NCBI RefSeq assembly: GCF_000024365.1
Contig: NC_013235.1
Span: forward strand, 5,394,001 to 5,458,000
Direction: 5' to 3'
DNA length: 64,000 nucleotides
Source: Nakamurella multipartita DSM 44233
GTDB lineage: Bacteria > Actinomycetota > Actinomycetes > Mycobacteriales > Nakamurellaceae
The notes beneath the pieces were generated by a model that saw only the letters and a program-made list of their open reading frames with translations, had not been told where the DNA came from and searched no databases. The translations under genes and the position numbers were made by a program. Positions within the stretch are counted from its first letter, which is position 1; each line of letters begins with the position of its first letter. Of this stretch, positions 15,517-24,577 are shown in pieces.

Positions 15517-16621
15517 TGTTGTATCCAGGGACATTGGTGACACGCCGGGTCGGCTGGTTGCGGGCATGAGGGAGGGTCCCCTTGGTGAGGTGTGAAGCGA
15601 CCAAGCAAACACGCCGAACCAGGAGGACCCCTCGTGGCCCACCGTAACGCCCCGCTGACCCCCGAGGGACGCCGACGCCTGTGCCAGCGCGTCGACGCCG
15701 GTCGGCCGATCTGTCACGTTGCCGCCGAGGCCGGCGTGGCCCGGCAAACCCTGGCCAAGTGGCACGCCCGCTGGAAGGCCGACGGTCCGGCCGGCCTGCA
15801 GGACCGCTCGTCGCGCCCGGTGTCCTCACCCGGCCAGGTCGACGCCCAGGTCGAGGACGTCGTGGAGTATCTGCGGCGGCACCTCAAGCTCGGTCCGGTG
15901 ATGCTGGCCGCGGAGCTGCGCGAGTTCGGGATCACGCTGGCGCCGTCGACGATCCACCGGGTCCTGGTGCGCCGGGGCATCTCTCGCCTGCGGCACCTGG
16001 ACATCACCGGCCATCAGCTGCGGGAACCGGTCCGCCGGTACGAGTGGGCCGCGCCCGGTGACCTGATCCACGTCGATGTGAAGAAGATCGGCCGCATCCC
16101 CGACGGCGGCGGCTGGCGAATCCACGGCCGGGGCAACGACGCCCACCGAGCCTCCCAGCGGGGTCAGCGACCCGGGTACGCGTTCCTGCACACCGCGATC
16201 GATGACCGGTCCCGGCTGGCCTACACCGAAGAACTGGCCGACGAGAAGTCCGTGACCGCGGCCGGTTTCTGGGCCCGCGCGGTCGAGTTCTTCGCCGCGC
16301 ACGGCATCGAGAGGATCCACCGGGTGCTGACCGACAACGGTTCCTGCTACCGCGGCAAGGACTTCAACACCGCTCTGGGGGCCACGGTCCACAAGTACAC
16401 CCGACCGTACCGACCGCAGACCAACGGAAAGGTCGAGCGGTACCACCGGACCCTGGCCCGGGAATGGGCCTACCGCCAGGCCTGGTCCTGCAACGACGAA
16501 CGAGCCGCCGCCCTGGCCGGGTTCGTGCACCGCTACAACTACCATCGGCCGCACACCGCGCTGAAGGGCAAACCGCCCGCCTACCGCACGCCAGCCGTTA
16601 CCAACCTGTCCGGGCTCAACA
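15517..16621. mobile_element. IS481-family insertion sequence (copy 2)
   Basis: The ends match as imperfect inverted repeats: TGTTGTATCCAGGGACATTGGT from 15517 and the complement of 16600-16621 share the outer TGTTG and the inner TTGGT. The element is 1.1 kb, with the transposase starting about 117 bp inside the left end, which is the normal IS481 layout. CTAG is present on the right (16623-16626) but the left flank is ATCAG, so a clean target duplication is not preserved. Confidence 0.82.
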
Positions 16622-16626
16622 GCTAG
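15634..16626 (+). CDS. IS481-family transposase (copy 2)
   Basis: The 330-residue protein has an N-terminal helix-turn-helix (ICHVAAEAGVARQTLAKWHARW) and an rve core with HVDVKKIGRIPDGGGW, RVLTDNGSCYRG and RPYRPQTNGKVERYHRTL providing the DDE triad. GTG 15634 has AGGAGG 7 bases upstream. It is related to copy 1 but clearly diverged (for example the segment after GGGW differs), so these are two different IS481 types and not a recent duplication. The stop TAG lies in the CTAG that also contains the stop codon of the convergent cyanophycin synthetase gene. Confidence 0.94.
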   Translation: MAHRNAPLTPEGRRRLCQRVDAGRPICHVAAEAGVARQTLAKWHARWKADGPAGLQDRSSRPVSSPGQVDAQVEDVVEYLRRHLKLGPVMLAAELREFGITLAPSTIHRVLVRRGISRLRHLDITGHQLREPVRRYEWAAPGDLIHVDVKKIGRIPDGGGWRIHGRGNDAHRASQRGQRPGYAFLHTAIDDRSRLAYTEELADEKSVTAAGFWARAVEFFAAHGIERIHRVLTDNGSCYRGKDFNTALGATVHKYTRPYRPQTNGKVERYHRTLAREWAYRQAWSCNDERAAALAGFVHRYNYHRPHTALKGKPPAYRTPAVTNLSGLNS

Positions 16627-19367
16627 TCGTCGGCGTCGGCCGAACCGGCCTGGGCCCGCTTGGCCACGGTCTGCAGCTCGTCCCAGACGGCCCGGGCCCG
16701 GTCGACGCAGACCAGCACCAGATCGCCCGGGTTGGCCCACTCGACGGCGACCTTGGTGGCCTCGATCTCATCGAGCACCACCTCGATCTGCTTGACCCGG
16801 CCGCCCTGGGCCTGAGCCTCCTTGGCGCCCTGCACGATCAGCCCGGCGGTCTCCCCGGGCGCCCGGCCGCGCAGCCGCTCGTCCTCGCGGACGATGATCC
16901 GGTCGAAGTGCTTGGCCGCCTCCAGGCCCAGGTCGATCATGTCCTGGTCGCGGCGGTCGCCGGCGGTGGCGATCACCCCGATCCGCTGCGGGCGTTCCCA
17001 GCTGGCGCTGTCCTCGAAGAACCGGTCGACGAAGGCCCCCAACGCGACCATGGCCGGCGCGTTGTGGCAGTAGTCGACGATGACCTTGACGCCCCTGACT
17101 TCGGTCAGGTTCATCCGGCCCGGGGCCGAGTAGTACGACGGGGTGAACGAGCGCAGCCCGCCGCGGATGTCGCCCAGGTGCGCGCCCGCGCAGTACGCCG
17201 CCGCGGCCGCCGCCATCGCGTTCTGCACGTTGAACATGGCCTTGCCGCCGAACGTGGCCGGTACGAGATGCGTGTAGGCCAGCGGCATCCGGCGCCGGCC
17301 GTGGACCAGCACGATCAGCTCGCCGAGGTCGGAGCGTTCCAGGATGACCGCCTTGCCGCCGCGCCGGCAGTGATCGGAGATCATCCGGTTGTCCGGCTCG
17401 GTGGAGAACCAGACCACCTCGCCGGAGCAGGCCCGGCGCATCCCGGCGACCAGCGGGTCGTCGGCGTTGAGCACGGCCGACCCGCTCTTGGGCACCGCCT
17501 CCACGATCACCTGCTTGACCTGGGCCAGCTGCTCGACGGTGTCGATGCCGCGCAGCCCCAGGTGGTCCGGGGCGACGTTGAGCACGACGGCGACGTCGTT
17601 GCGCGGGTAGCCCAGGCCCTCGCGCAGGATGCCGCCGCGGGCCACCTCGAACACCGCGAAGTCGACCCGCGGGTTCTGCAGCACCATCCGGGCCGAGCGC
17701 GGGCCGGAGGCGTCGGACCGGATGACCAGCCGGTCGTCGATGACGACGCCGTCGGTCGAGGTCATGCCGACCTTGCGGCCCATCGACTTGAAGATGTGCC
17801 CGATCATCCGGCTGCAGGTGGTCTTGCCGTTGGTGCCGGTGACGGCGACGATCGGGATCCGGGCGTTGCTGCCCGGCGGGAACATCAGGTCCACCACCGG
17901 CTTGGCCACGTACTGCGGGTCGCCGATGGTCGGGTGGGTGTGCATGCGGAAGCCCGGTGCGGCGTTGACTTCGCAGATGGCGCCGCCGGTCTCGCGCACC
18001 GGCTGGGTGATGTCCGGGCACAGGAAGTCGATCCCGGCGATGTCCAGCCCGACGACCCGGGCGGCCTCCTCGGCGATGTCGATGTTGTCCGGGTGCGCCT
18101 CGAACGTGCGGTCGATGGAGATGCCGCCGGTGGACATGTTTCCGGTCAGCGCCAGCTTGACCATCTCGCCGCGGGGCGGGACGTCGGACATCTCGTAGCC
18201 CTGCTCGCGGACGAGCTCGATCGCGGCGTCGGTGACTTCGATACGGGTCAGCACCTTTTCGTGCCCCACTCCGCGCCGCGGGTCGGCGTTGGTCGCCTCG
18301 ACCAGCGCGGCCACCGACTTCACCCCGTCGCCGATGACGTGCGCGGGCACCCGTTCGGCGATGGCGGTCATCTGCCCGCCGATCACCAGCACCCGGTAGT
18401 CCTTGCCGGCGATGTAGGACTCGACCAGCACGTAACCGCGGCGGGACTGGTCGTAGGCCTCGTCGAAGGCCGCGCGCACGGCCGCCTCGTCCTGCAGGTT
18501 GATGGCCACCCCGCGGCCGTGGTTGCCGTCCAGCGGCTTGACCACCACCGGATAGCCGATGCGGCGGGCGATCCGGACCGCATCGTCGGCCCGGCGCACC
18601 ACCTCGGAGGCCGGTACCGGCAGCCCGGCCGCGGCCAGCAGCCGGTTGGTCAGTTCCTTGTCCGAGGCGATGTCCACCGCCAGCGAGGAGGTCAGCGAGG
18701 TCATGGTGGCCCGGATCCGCTGCTGGTTGACCCCGTAGCCCAGCTGCACCAGCGAGCCGGAATTGAGTCGCTGCCAGGGGATGTCGCGGGCGATGGCCTC
18801 GTCGAGGATGGCCTGGGTGGAGGGCCCGAAGGCCACCCGCTGGCAGGTGCGCAGGAAGTCGTCGTGCTCGGCCGAGAAGTCGAACTCGTCGGCCAGGTCG
18901 TTGTCCGGGATCAGGTGATTGATCAACCGGACGGCCAGCCGGCCGGACAGGGTGCCCACCGTGTCGTCCAGGTAGCCGTAGATGACGTTGTAGACGCCGT
19001 CCTCGCCGGTCGAGCGGGTCTTGCCGCGGGTGATCTCGTGGCCGGCGGTGCGCTGCAACTCCAGGGCGACGTGCTCGACGACGTGCCCGGCCCAGGTGCC
19101 CTCGACCAGCCGCTCGACGAAGCCGCCGTCGCGGCCCCGGGAACACTGATGGTCCTTGAGCCCGGGCAGCAGGTCGACCAGCGTCTCGGTGAACCCGGGC
19201 AAGGTGTCGGTCGGTCGCTGTTCCAGCCGCCCGATGTCCACCACCAGGTGCACCGACTGCTCGTAGGACCAGAAGTTCGGCCCCCGGTAGACCCGGGACT
19301 CCCGGATGGTGATGTCCGGCTCCCCGTTGCCCGGGACGAACCCTTGTTCCGCCGTCGACCCGGTCAT
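16623..19367 (-). CDS. cphA: Cyanophycin synthetase
   Basis: CphA polymerises arginine and aspartate into cyanophycin, a cytoplasmic nitrogen store, using two ATP-dependent ligase sites. The product is about 914 residues, close to the family length. An N-terminal region (DITIRESRVYRGPNFWSYEQ) is followed by an ATP-grasp domain (IGYPVVVKPLDGNHGRGVAI; GIDFLCPDIT; CEVNAAPGFRMH) and a C-terminal Mur-ligase domain with the P-loop AVTGTNGKTTCSRM. ATG 19367 has GGAAGGGG 5 bases upstream; a GTG at 19394 is less likely. The stop codon TAG is part of the CTAG where IS481 copy 2 ends, so the insertion just missed disrupting the gene. Cyanophycinase lies about 5 kb away. Confidence 0.95.
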   Translation of the reverse strand: MTGSTAEQGFVPGNGEPDITIRESRVYRGPNFWSYEQSVHLVVDIGRLEQRPTDTLPGFTETLVDLLPGLKDHQCSRGRDGGFVERLVEGTWAGHVVEHVALELQRTAGHEITRGKTRSTGEDGVYNVIYGYLDDTVGTLSGRLAVRLINHLIPDNDLADEFDFSAEHDDFLRTCQRVAFGPSTQAILDEAIARDIPWQRLNSGSLVQLGYGVNQQRIRATMTSLTSSLAVDIASDKELTNRLLAAAGLPVPASEVVRRADDAVRIARRIGYPVVVKPLDGNHGRGVAINLQDEAAVRAAFDEAYDQSRRGYVLVESYIAGKDYRVLVIGGQMTAIAERVPAHVIGDGVKSVAALVEATNADPRRGVGHEKVLTRIEVTDAAIELVREQGYEMSDVPPRGEMVKLALTGNMSTGGISIDRTFEAHPDNIDIAEEAARVVGLDIAGIDFLCPDITQPVRETGGAICEVNAAPGFRMHTHPTIGDPQYVAKPVVDLMFPPGSNARIPIVAVTGTNGKTTCSRMIGHIFKSMGRKVGMTSTDGVVIDDRLVIRSDASGPRSARMVLQNPRVDFAVFEVARGGILREGLGYPRNDVAVVLNVAPDHLGLRGIDTVEQLAQVKQVIVEAVPKSGSAVLNADDPLVAGMRRACSGEVVWFSTEPDNRMISDHCRRGGKAVILERSDLGELIVLVHGRRRMPLAYTHLVPATFGGKAMFNVQNAMAAAAAAYCAGAHLGDIRGGLRSFTPSYYSAPGRMNLTEVRGVKVIVDYCHNAPAMVALGAFVDRFFEDSASWERPQRIGVIATAGDRRDQDMIDLGLEAAKHFDRIIVREDERLRGRAPGETAGLIVQGAKEAQAQGGRVKQIEVVLDEIEATKVAVEWANPGDLVLVCVDRARAVWDELQTVAKRAQAGSADADD

Positions 19368-19468
19368 CGCAGCCCCTTCCACCCGACCACTCACCGAACG
19401 CTCGGGAGTTGCTGCGCATTGTGTCAGGCAGCGCGGCAGGCCGCCGCCGGCGCAGGAGGCCGATCCGC

Positions 19469-20854
19469 TCAGGCGGCGTCCCGGCGGTGGCGACCGCCTG
19501 CGGTCACCGCTGAACCCGGGGCGGTGGCGACCACCCGGCGGACGGCGTCGACGGCCCGATCGACGTCGGTCAGGTTGTTGTAAAGGTAGAAACTGAGCCG
19601 GCAGCTGGCCGGCGGGTCCAGGCCCAGATCGTGATGGGCCAGGGTCGCGCAGTGGCAGCCGGCCCGGGATTCCACGCCCAGCTCGTTGAGCGCGGCGGCC
19701 AGTTCGAACGGGCTTCGCCCGGCGACGGTGAAAGCGACCAGCGGGGCGCGCGGCCCGCCGGCCGGCACTCCCAGCAGCCGTAGCCCGGGCACGGTGGCCA
19801 GCGCGGCCATGGCCCGTTCGGTCAGCCGGGCAGTGTGCCGGCCGATGACCTGCATGGTCGCGGCGACCACGGGCGCGGGCAACGGATCCTCGGTGCGGAA
19901 GTACAGCCGGCGATCGGCGCCGATCAGGTCGACGGCCAGCCGCAACGCCTGGGCCGAGACGATGAGCCCCAGGATGTTCGGGGTGCCGGCCGAGAACTTC
20001 CAGGGCAGCTCGTTGTACTCGACCCGGTCCGGGAACACCTGGCCGTCGGCGATCATGTCCCCGCCGTAGAGGAACGGCAGCGAGGACGCCAGCAGGTGTT
20101 CCTTGGCGTAGAGGATGCCGACACCGAACGGCGCCATCATCTTGTGGAAGGAGAACGAGAGGTAGTCCAGGTCCAGCGCCTGCACATCGACGAACGAGCT
20201 GGGCACCAGCTGGGCACCGTCAACCAGCAGCCGGGAGCGGCGTTCGCCGGTGGGCTGCGGGTACCCGCTGGCGTCGGCGATCGCCCGGATCGCCGGCAGC
20301 GGCGGCTTGGTTCCCAGGAAGTTCGACGCCCCGGTGCAGCAGATCAGCTTGGTCCGGGTGTCGACCAGCGAGGCCAGGTGATCCAAGTCCAGGCGTCCGG
20401 TGGCGTGGTCGAAGCGGGCGATCCGGCACTGCACCCGCCGGCCCAGGCGCGGCAGGATCTCCCGGGTCAGGGCGTGCCAGGGCACGTAGTTGGAGTTGTG
20501 CTCCAGCATCGTGGTGACCACGTTGTCGCCGTCCCGGAACTCGGTGAGCAGCGAGTACATGACGGCGTTGTGCGCCTCGGTGGTGTTGCGGTAGGCGGCG
20601 ATCGATCGCCGGCTCGGCGCGTTGAGCCACTGGGCGATCGTGTCGTAGGCGGCTTCGAACCGGTCCGTGGTCCACCCCGAGGCGTTCGACTGGCCGCGGT
20701 GCACGTTCTCGTAGAACGGGATCAGACTCCGGTACAGATCCAGCAGCGGACGGGGTGGCTGCGTGCTGGCCGCGTTGTTGGTCACCACCCGGCCGCTGCG
20801 CACGAAGTCGAACTGGTCGCGAATGCGCTCGATGTCCGGGTCCTTCGGGTCCAT
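19469..20854 (-). CDS. Class V aminotransferase, cysteine desulfurase-like
   Basis: This PLP enzyme has about 461 residues and a SufS/Csd-like layout: TNNAASTQPP near the N-terminus, TMLEHNSNYVPWH, LLVDGAQLVPSSFVDV and the Schiff-base lysine in LSFSFHKMMAPFGVGILY. SRAGCHCAT near the C-terminus carries a cysteine where desulfurases have theirs. It is longer than SufS, and no Fe-S assembly genes are adjacent, so it may be a desulfurase or a related PLP lyase. ATG 20854 is used; no good ribosome site is visible, and the frame stays open to 20968 across the divergent amidohydrolase promoter. It lies 101 bp upstream of cphA on the same strand. Confidence 0.82.
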   Translation of the reverse strand: MDPKDPDIERIRDQFDFVRSGRVVTNNAASTQPPRPLLDLYRSLIPFYENVHRGQSNASGWTTDRFEAAYDTIAQWLNAPSRRSIAAYRNTTEAHNAVMYSLLTEFRDGDNVVTTMLEHNSNYVPWHALTREILPRLGRRVQCRIARFDHATGRLDLDHLASLVDTRTKLICCTGASNFLGTKPPLPAIRAIADASGYPQPTGERRSRLLVDGAQLVPSSFVDVQALDLDYLSFSFHKMMAPFGVGILYAKEHLLASSLPFLYGGDMIADGQVFPDRVEYNELPWKFSAGTPNILGLIVSAQALRLAVDLIGADRRLYFRTEDPLPAPVVAATMQVIGRHTARLTERAMAALATVPGLRLLGVPAGGPRAPLVAFTVAGRSPFELAAALNELGVESRAGCHCATLAHHDLGLDPPASCRLSFYLYNNLTDVDRAVDAVRRVVATAPGSAVTAGGRHRRDAA

Positions 20855-20945
20855 GCCGGAGCGGAGGAACCGGACGCCGGAAGTGATACCGCCCGCGCGG
20901 ACGGATGCCGGGTCGGATCGACGCCGGGCATCGATACTGTCCGGC

Positions 20946-21790
20946 GTGCCCATCCTCACCGAGCCCAAGATCGACTGCCACCTGCACCTGCTGGATCCGC
21001 ACCGGTTCCCCTACCTCCCGCAGGCCTGGTACCACCCGGTGGAGAACGAACAGTCCAGCGCCGAGCAGCTGATCGACCTGTTCGACGCGTTCGCCGTCCG
21101 GCACGCCGTCGTGGTCGGACCCAACTCCGGCTATGACGTCGACAACCGTTGCCTGCTCGATCTTCTCGACCGCGGCGCGGGCCGTTTCAAGGGGGTGGCG
21201 GTCGTCGACAACGACATCTCCCGCGCGGAGCTGGCCGAGCTGCGCGACCGCGGGATCGTCGGCACCACCCTGCAGGCGGCGTTGCTGGGCGTGGAGCACT
21301 TCGCCGGCGCCGGCCGGCTGCTGCGCGACCTGGCCGAGCTGGACATGGTCGCCGACGTGCAGGTGACCGGCGACCAGCTGGTGCAGCTGGCCCCGATGCT
21401 GGACGAGTCCGGGGTGCGGGTGCTGATCGACCACTGCGGCCGCCCGGACCCGGCCGCCGCCTGGATCAGCCGGGCTTCGCCGCCCTGCTGGCCGCCGGCC
21501 GCACCGGCCGGTACTGGGTGAAGCTGTCCGGCCTGGTCAAGTGCTCCGGGCAGCGCTACCCGTGGCCGGATTCCTGGCCCTACGTGCAGGCCCTGCTGGA
21601 CGCGTTCGGCCCGCAGCGCTGCCTGTGGGGTTCGGACTGGCCGTTCCTGCGGGCTCCCGAGCGCATCGACTACGCCACCGTGCTCACGCTGACCGAGCGG
21701 CTGGTGCCGGACCCGGTCGTGCGCGAGCAGATCCTGTTGACCACCCCGGCGCGGCTGTTCGGCTTCGACGCCGGACAGCGGTCAGGCTGA
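20946..21790 (+). pseudogene. Amidohydrolase-family (PF04909-like) gene with a frameshift
   Basis: The gene encodes a TIM-barrel metal-dependent hydrolase. The first part carries the metal-binding KIDCHLHLLDP; the reading frame continues to RVLIDHCGRPDPAAAWI and then shifts at about 21468 into the -1 frame, which gives PGFAALLAAGRTGRYWVKLSGL and the typical RCLWGSDWPF. A single missing base restores a continuous protein of about 281 residues, the expected family length, and 845 bp is one short of a multiple of three. It may be a decayed gene, a sequencing error or, less likely, a programmed shift. GTG 20946 diverges from the PLP enzyme. The UbiB-type gene starts 4 bp after the stop. Confidence 0.8.
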
Positions 21791-21794
21791 ACCC

Positions 21795-23735
21795 ATGTCC
21801 ATCGACATCGACCTGTCTTTCTGGCAATACCTGCTGGTCATCGCCTTCGTCCTGGGTGTCGGATTCGTCTCCGGCCGGATCCTGGGCATTCACCGGGGAT
21901 TCCTGCGGGCGACCGCCGCCGGCATCGTGGGCTCGTTCACCGGTCTGGTCCTGGCCACCGTCGTGCTCGGCAACTACATCACCGAGGACGACGAAGAGAA
22001 CCTCATCCTGGCCACCTTCGGCTTCGCCCTGCTGGCCACCATGGTGCTGTCGGTGACCCTGGAGGCGGTGCTACGGCCGCGCCGGCGGGGCCGGCGGACC
22101 TCCTGGCGCACCCGCATCCGGGCGTTCGCCACCATCGGCGGGCGCCTGTTCGAGGTCACCCGGATCGCCCGCCGGCACGGGTTGGTCGGGCGCCGGTTGG
22201 TCTCCCGGTCCGCGCTGACCAGCCCCGAAGGCGGCCGGCGCATCCGCGGCTTCCTGGAGGACTGCGGCGGCGTGTTCGTCAAGTTCGGCCAGATCGCCTC
22301 CACCCGCTCCGATCTGATCCCGCCGGCGGTCATCGTCGAGCTCTCCGACCTGCAGTCCAACGTCAAGAAGGTCCCGATCGACCAGATCCGGGCGGCCATC
22401 GAGTCCGAGCTGGCCGAGCCGGTGGGTCAGGTGTTCGCCGAGTTCTCCGACGAGCCACTGGCCGCGGCCTCGATCGGACAGACGCACACGGCGGTGCTGC
22501 CGGACGGGCGGCGCGTGGTGGTCAAGGTCCGCCGGCCCGAGGTCGAGGTCGGGGTGGCCCGGGACTCGGCGGTGCTGCGCTGGGCGACCCGGCAGCTGAG
22601 CCGGCGGTCGGAGGCCGCCCGCTCCCTGGGCGTGCAGTCCATCGCCGACGAGCTGATCCGCTCGGTCGAGCAGGAACTGAACTACGTGCACGAGGCGGCC
22701 AACGCCAAGGCGCTGGGTGCGGTGCCCACCCCGGGCGTGCAGATCCCGCCGGTGATCGGCGATCTGAGCACCGAAGGGGTGCTGGTGATCGACCGGGTGG
22801 CCGGCGTGCCGGTCTCCGAGACCGCGGCAGTGGACCGCTGCGGCGTGTCCCGGCCGGTGCTGGCCGGCCGGCTGCTGTCGGCCTTCCTGAACCAGGTGAT
22901 GGTCGCCGGGGTGTTCCACGCCGACCCGCACCCGGGCAACATCCTCATCGACGGCCAGGGCACCCTGTGGCTCATCGACTTCGGAGCCGTCGGCCTGATC
23001 GACCCGGTGACGATGGAGTCGTTGCAGCTGATGGTGGGCGGCCTGGCCACCCACCAGCCGGCGCTGATCGCCCGCGGCCTGCGGTCGATGTCCGGGGCGG
23101 CCGGCGAGGCGATCGACAGCCAGGCGCTGGAGACCGAGCTGAGCCGGCTGCTGTCCGAGCAGATGCACGCCGGCGGGTTCGACCCGCGCAGCCTGCAGCA
23201 GATCATCGGCGTGATGCGCACCCACGACCTGCCGGTGCCCTCGACGTTGACCCTGCTGGCCCGGGCCCTGCTCACGCTGGAGGGCACCCTGCGGGTGCTG
23301 GACCCGCACATGGACCTGGCCGTGGCCGCGACGACCGAGCTGGGGGCCACGGTCGACAACCGGTCGGCCGAGCCCAAGCAGATCCTGCAGAAGGAGCTGA
23401 TGCGCAACCTGCCCTCGTTCCGGGCCCTGCCCGGGTTGACCGAGGACGTCGCCCTGCAGCTGCGGGCCGGCCGGGTCCGGGTGCACGTCGAGGCCTTCAC
23501 CGGCGAGAGCCGCACCCATCTGACCGGCTGGATCGACCAGGTGCTGTTCGCCGTGGTGGCCGCGGTCGGCCTGCTGGCCTCCACCCTGATGCTGGTCGGC
23601 GTCGCCGTGGCCGGACCCGACCGGGAGACGGCCACGCTCACCGCGGTCGGCTACATCGGGCTGATCATCTCGTCGGTGATGCTGATGCGGGTGGTCGCGC
23701 AGATCCTGCGCCGGGACGGCGAGCACGAGCGCTGA
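21795..23735 (+). CDS. ABC1/UbiB-family atypical kinase, membrane-anchored
   Basis: The 646-residue protein has two N-terminal membrane helices (residues about 10-30 and 45-95), a UbiB kinase-like domain and two C-terminal helices (LFAVVAAVGLLASTLMLVG and YIGLIISSVMLMRVV). Kinase hallmarks are the KFGQIASTR motif of the family, the alanine/serine-rich loop LAAASIGQTHTA, the Lys of VVVKVRRP, HADPHPGNIL and LIDFGAVG. UbiB proteins bind ATP and support quinone biosynthesis or lipid distribution; here menaquinone would be the likely quinone, by inference. It starts 4 bp after the frameshifted amidohydrolase and is probably co-transcribed with it. Confidence 0.92.
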   Translation: MSIDIDLSFWQYLLVIAFVLGVGFVSGRILGIHRGFLRATAAGIVGSFTGLVLATVVLGNYITEDDEENLILATFGFALLATMVLSVTLEAVLRPRRRGRRTSWRTRIRAFATIGGRLFEVTRIARRHGLVGRRLVSRSALTSPEGGRRIRGFLEDCGGVFVKFGQIASTRSDLIPPAVIVELSDLQSNVKKVPIDQIRAAIESELAEPVGQVFAEFSDEPLAAASIGQTHTAVLPDGRRVVVKVRRPEVEVGVARDSAVLRWATRQLSRRSEAARSLGVQSIADELIRSVEQELNYVHEAANAKALGAVPTPGVQIPPVIGDLSTEGVLVIDRVAGVPVSETAAVDRCGVSRPVLAGRLLSAFLNQVMVAGVFHADPHPGNILIDGQGTLWLIDFGAVGLIDPVTMESLQLMVGGLATHQPALIARGLRSMSGAAGEAIDSQALETELSRLLSEQMHAGGFDPRSLQQIIGVMRTHDLPVPSTLTLLARALLTLEGTLRVLDPHMDLAVAATTELGATVDNRSAEPKQILQKELMRNLPSFRALPGLTEDVALQLRAGRVRVHVEAFTGESRTHLTGWIDQVLFAVVAAVGLLASTLMLVGVAVAGPDRETATLTAVGYIGLIISSVMLMRVVAQILRRDGEHER

Positions 23736-23745
23736 CCCCGGCCGG

Positions 23746-24564
23746 TCACACCACCGGCGTGCGCACCGATCCGACGCCCTGCACGGCCACGGTGACGCTG
23801 TCCCCCGGCCGCAGGTACCGGGGCGGGGTGCGCTTGAAGCCGACCCCGTCCGGGGTGCCGGTGGCGATCACGTCACCGGGGTTCAGGGTCATCACCTCCG
23901 ACAGGTAGGCCAGCAGCTCGCCGACGCCGAAGACCATGTCGGCCGTGCTGCCGTCCTGCATGATCTCCCCGTTCACCACGGTGGTCAGCCGCCAGCCTGT
24001 CCCCGGGTCGCCGGCCTGGTCGGCCGTGGTGATCGGCGAGATCGGGCCGCTGACGTCGGCGTTCTTGCCCACCGTCCACAGCCGGGAATGCAGCTGATGG
24101 GTCCGGGCGGACAGATCGTTGAACGCGGCGTAGCCGAACACGCCGGCCAACGCCTCCTGCGCCGAGGCCCCCTTGAGCGGGCGGCCGACCACGGCGGCCA
24201 GCTCCACCTCCCAGTCCCAGCCGGGCTCGCCCGGCGGGACCGGCGCCGGCGTCCCGTCGGTGACCAGGGACGCGGTCCAACGGCCGAAGATCGCCGGATG
24301 CTCGGGCAGCTTCATCCCGGCCTCGTCGGCGTGCAGCCGGTAGTTCAGGCCCACGCACAGGACCCGGGCCGACGGCGGGACCGCGGGCGCCTCGACGATC
24401 TCGGCCCGCGCCCGGTCGCCGCCGGTGAGCGCGGCCGCCGCGGCCAGGGCGGCGGGCAGGTCGGCGTAGAAGTCGGTCACCTCGGCGACGTCGGCGACCG
24501 TCCCGTCGTCGAACAGCCGGGCCACTCGCACCGGACGGCCGTCGCGCACCCCGATGAACCGCAT
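23746..24564 (-). CDS. Fumarylacetoacetate hydrolase-family protein
   Basis: The 272-residue enzyme has a short N-terminal domain (MRFIGVRDGRPVRVARL) and the FAH C-terminal domain. Metal ligands fall in WDWEVELAAVVG (the Glu-x-Glu block), and ARTHQLHSRLWTVGKNADVSGP and PGDVIATGTPDGVGFKR are family signatures. Such proteins include fumarylpyruvate hydrolases, acylpyruvases and oxaloacetate decarboxylases, and sequence alone does not separate these. ATG 24564 has AAGGGA 9 bases upstream. It begins 13 bp after the cyanophycinase stop and is probably in one transcript with it, although no functional link to cyanophycin is known. Confidence 0.88.
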   Translation of the reverse strand: MRFIGVRDGRPVRVARLFDDGTVADVAEVTDFYADLPAALAAAAALTGGDRARAEIVEAPAVPPSARVLCVGLNYRLHADEAGMKLPEHPAIFGRWTASLVTDGTPAPVPPGEPGWDWEVELAAVVGRPLKGASAQEALAGVFGYAAFNDLSARTHQLHSRLWTVGKNADVSGPISPITTADQAGDPGTGWRLTTVVNGEIMQDGSTADMVFGVGELLAYLSEVMTLNPGDVIATGTPDGVGFKRTPPRYLRPGDSVTVAVQGVGSVRTPVV

Positions 24565-24577
24565 GATGGTCGTCCCT

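Noticed and set aside
16464-19583. Open frame of about 1,039 codons on the plus strand
   Set aside because: It is antisense to cyanophycin synthetase, is rich in Gln, His, Asp and Arg, and matches no protein pattern; high GC leaves such frames open by chance.
22071-23726. Minus-strand open frame of about 551 codons
   Set aside because: It is antisense to the UbiB-type kinase and has the Gln/His/Gly/Arg-rich composition of a shadow frame.
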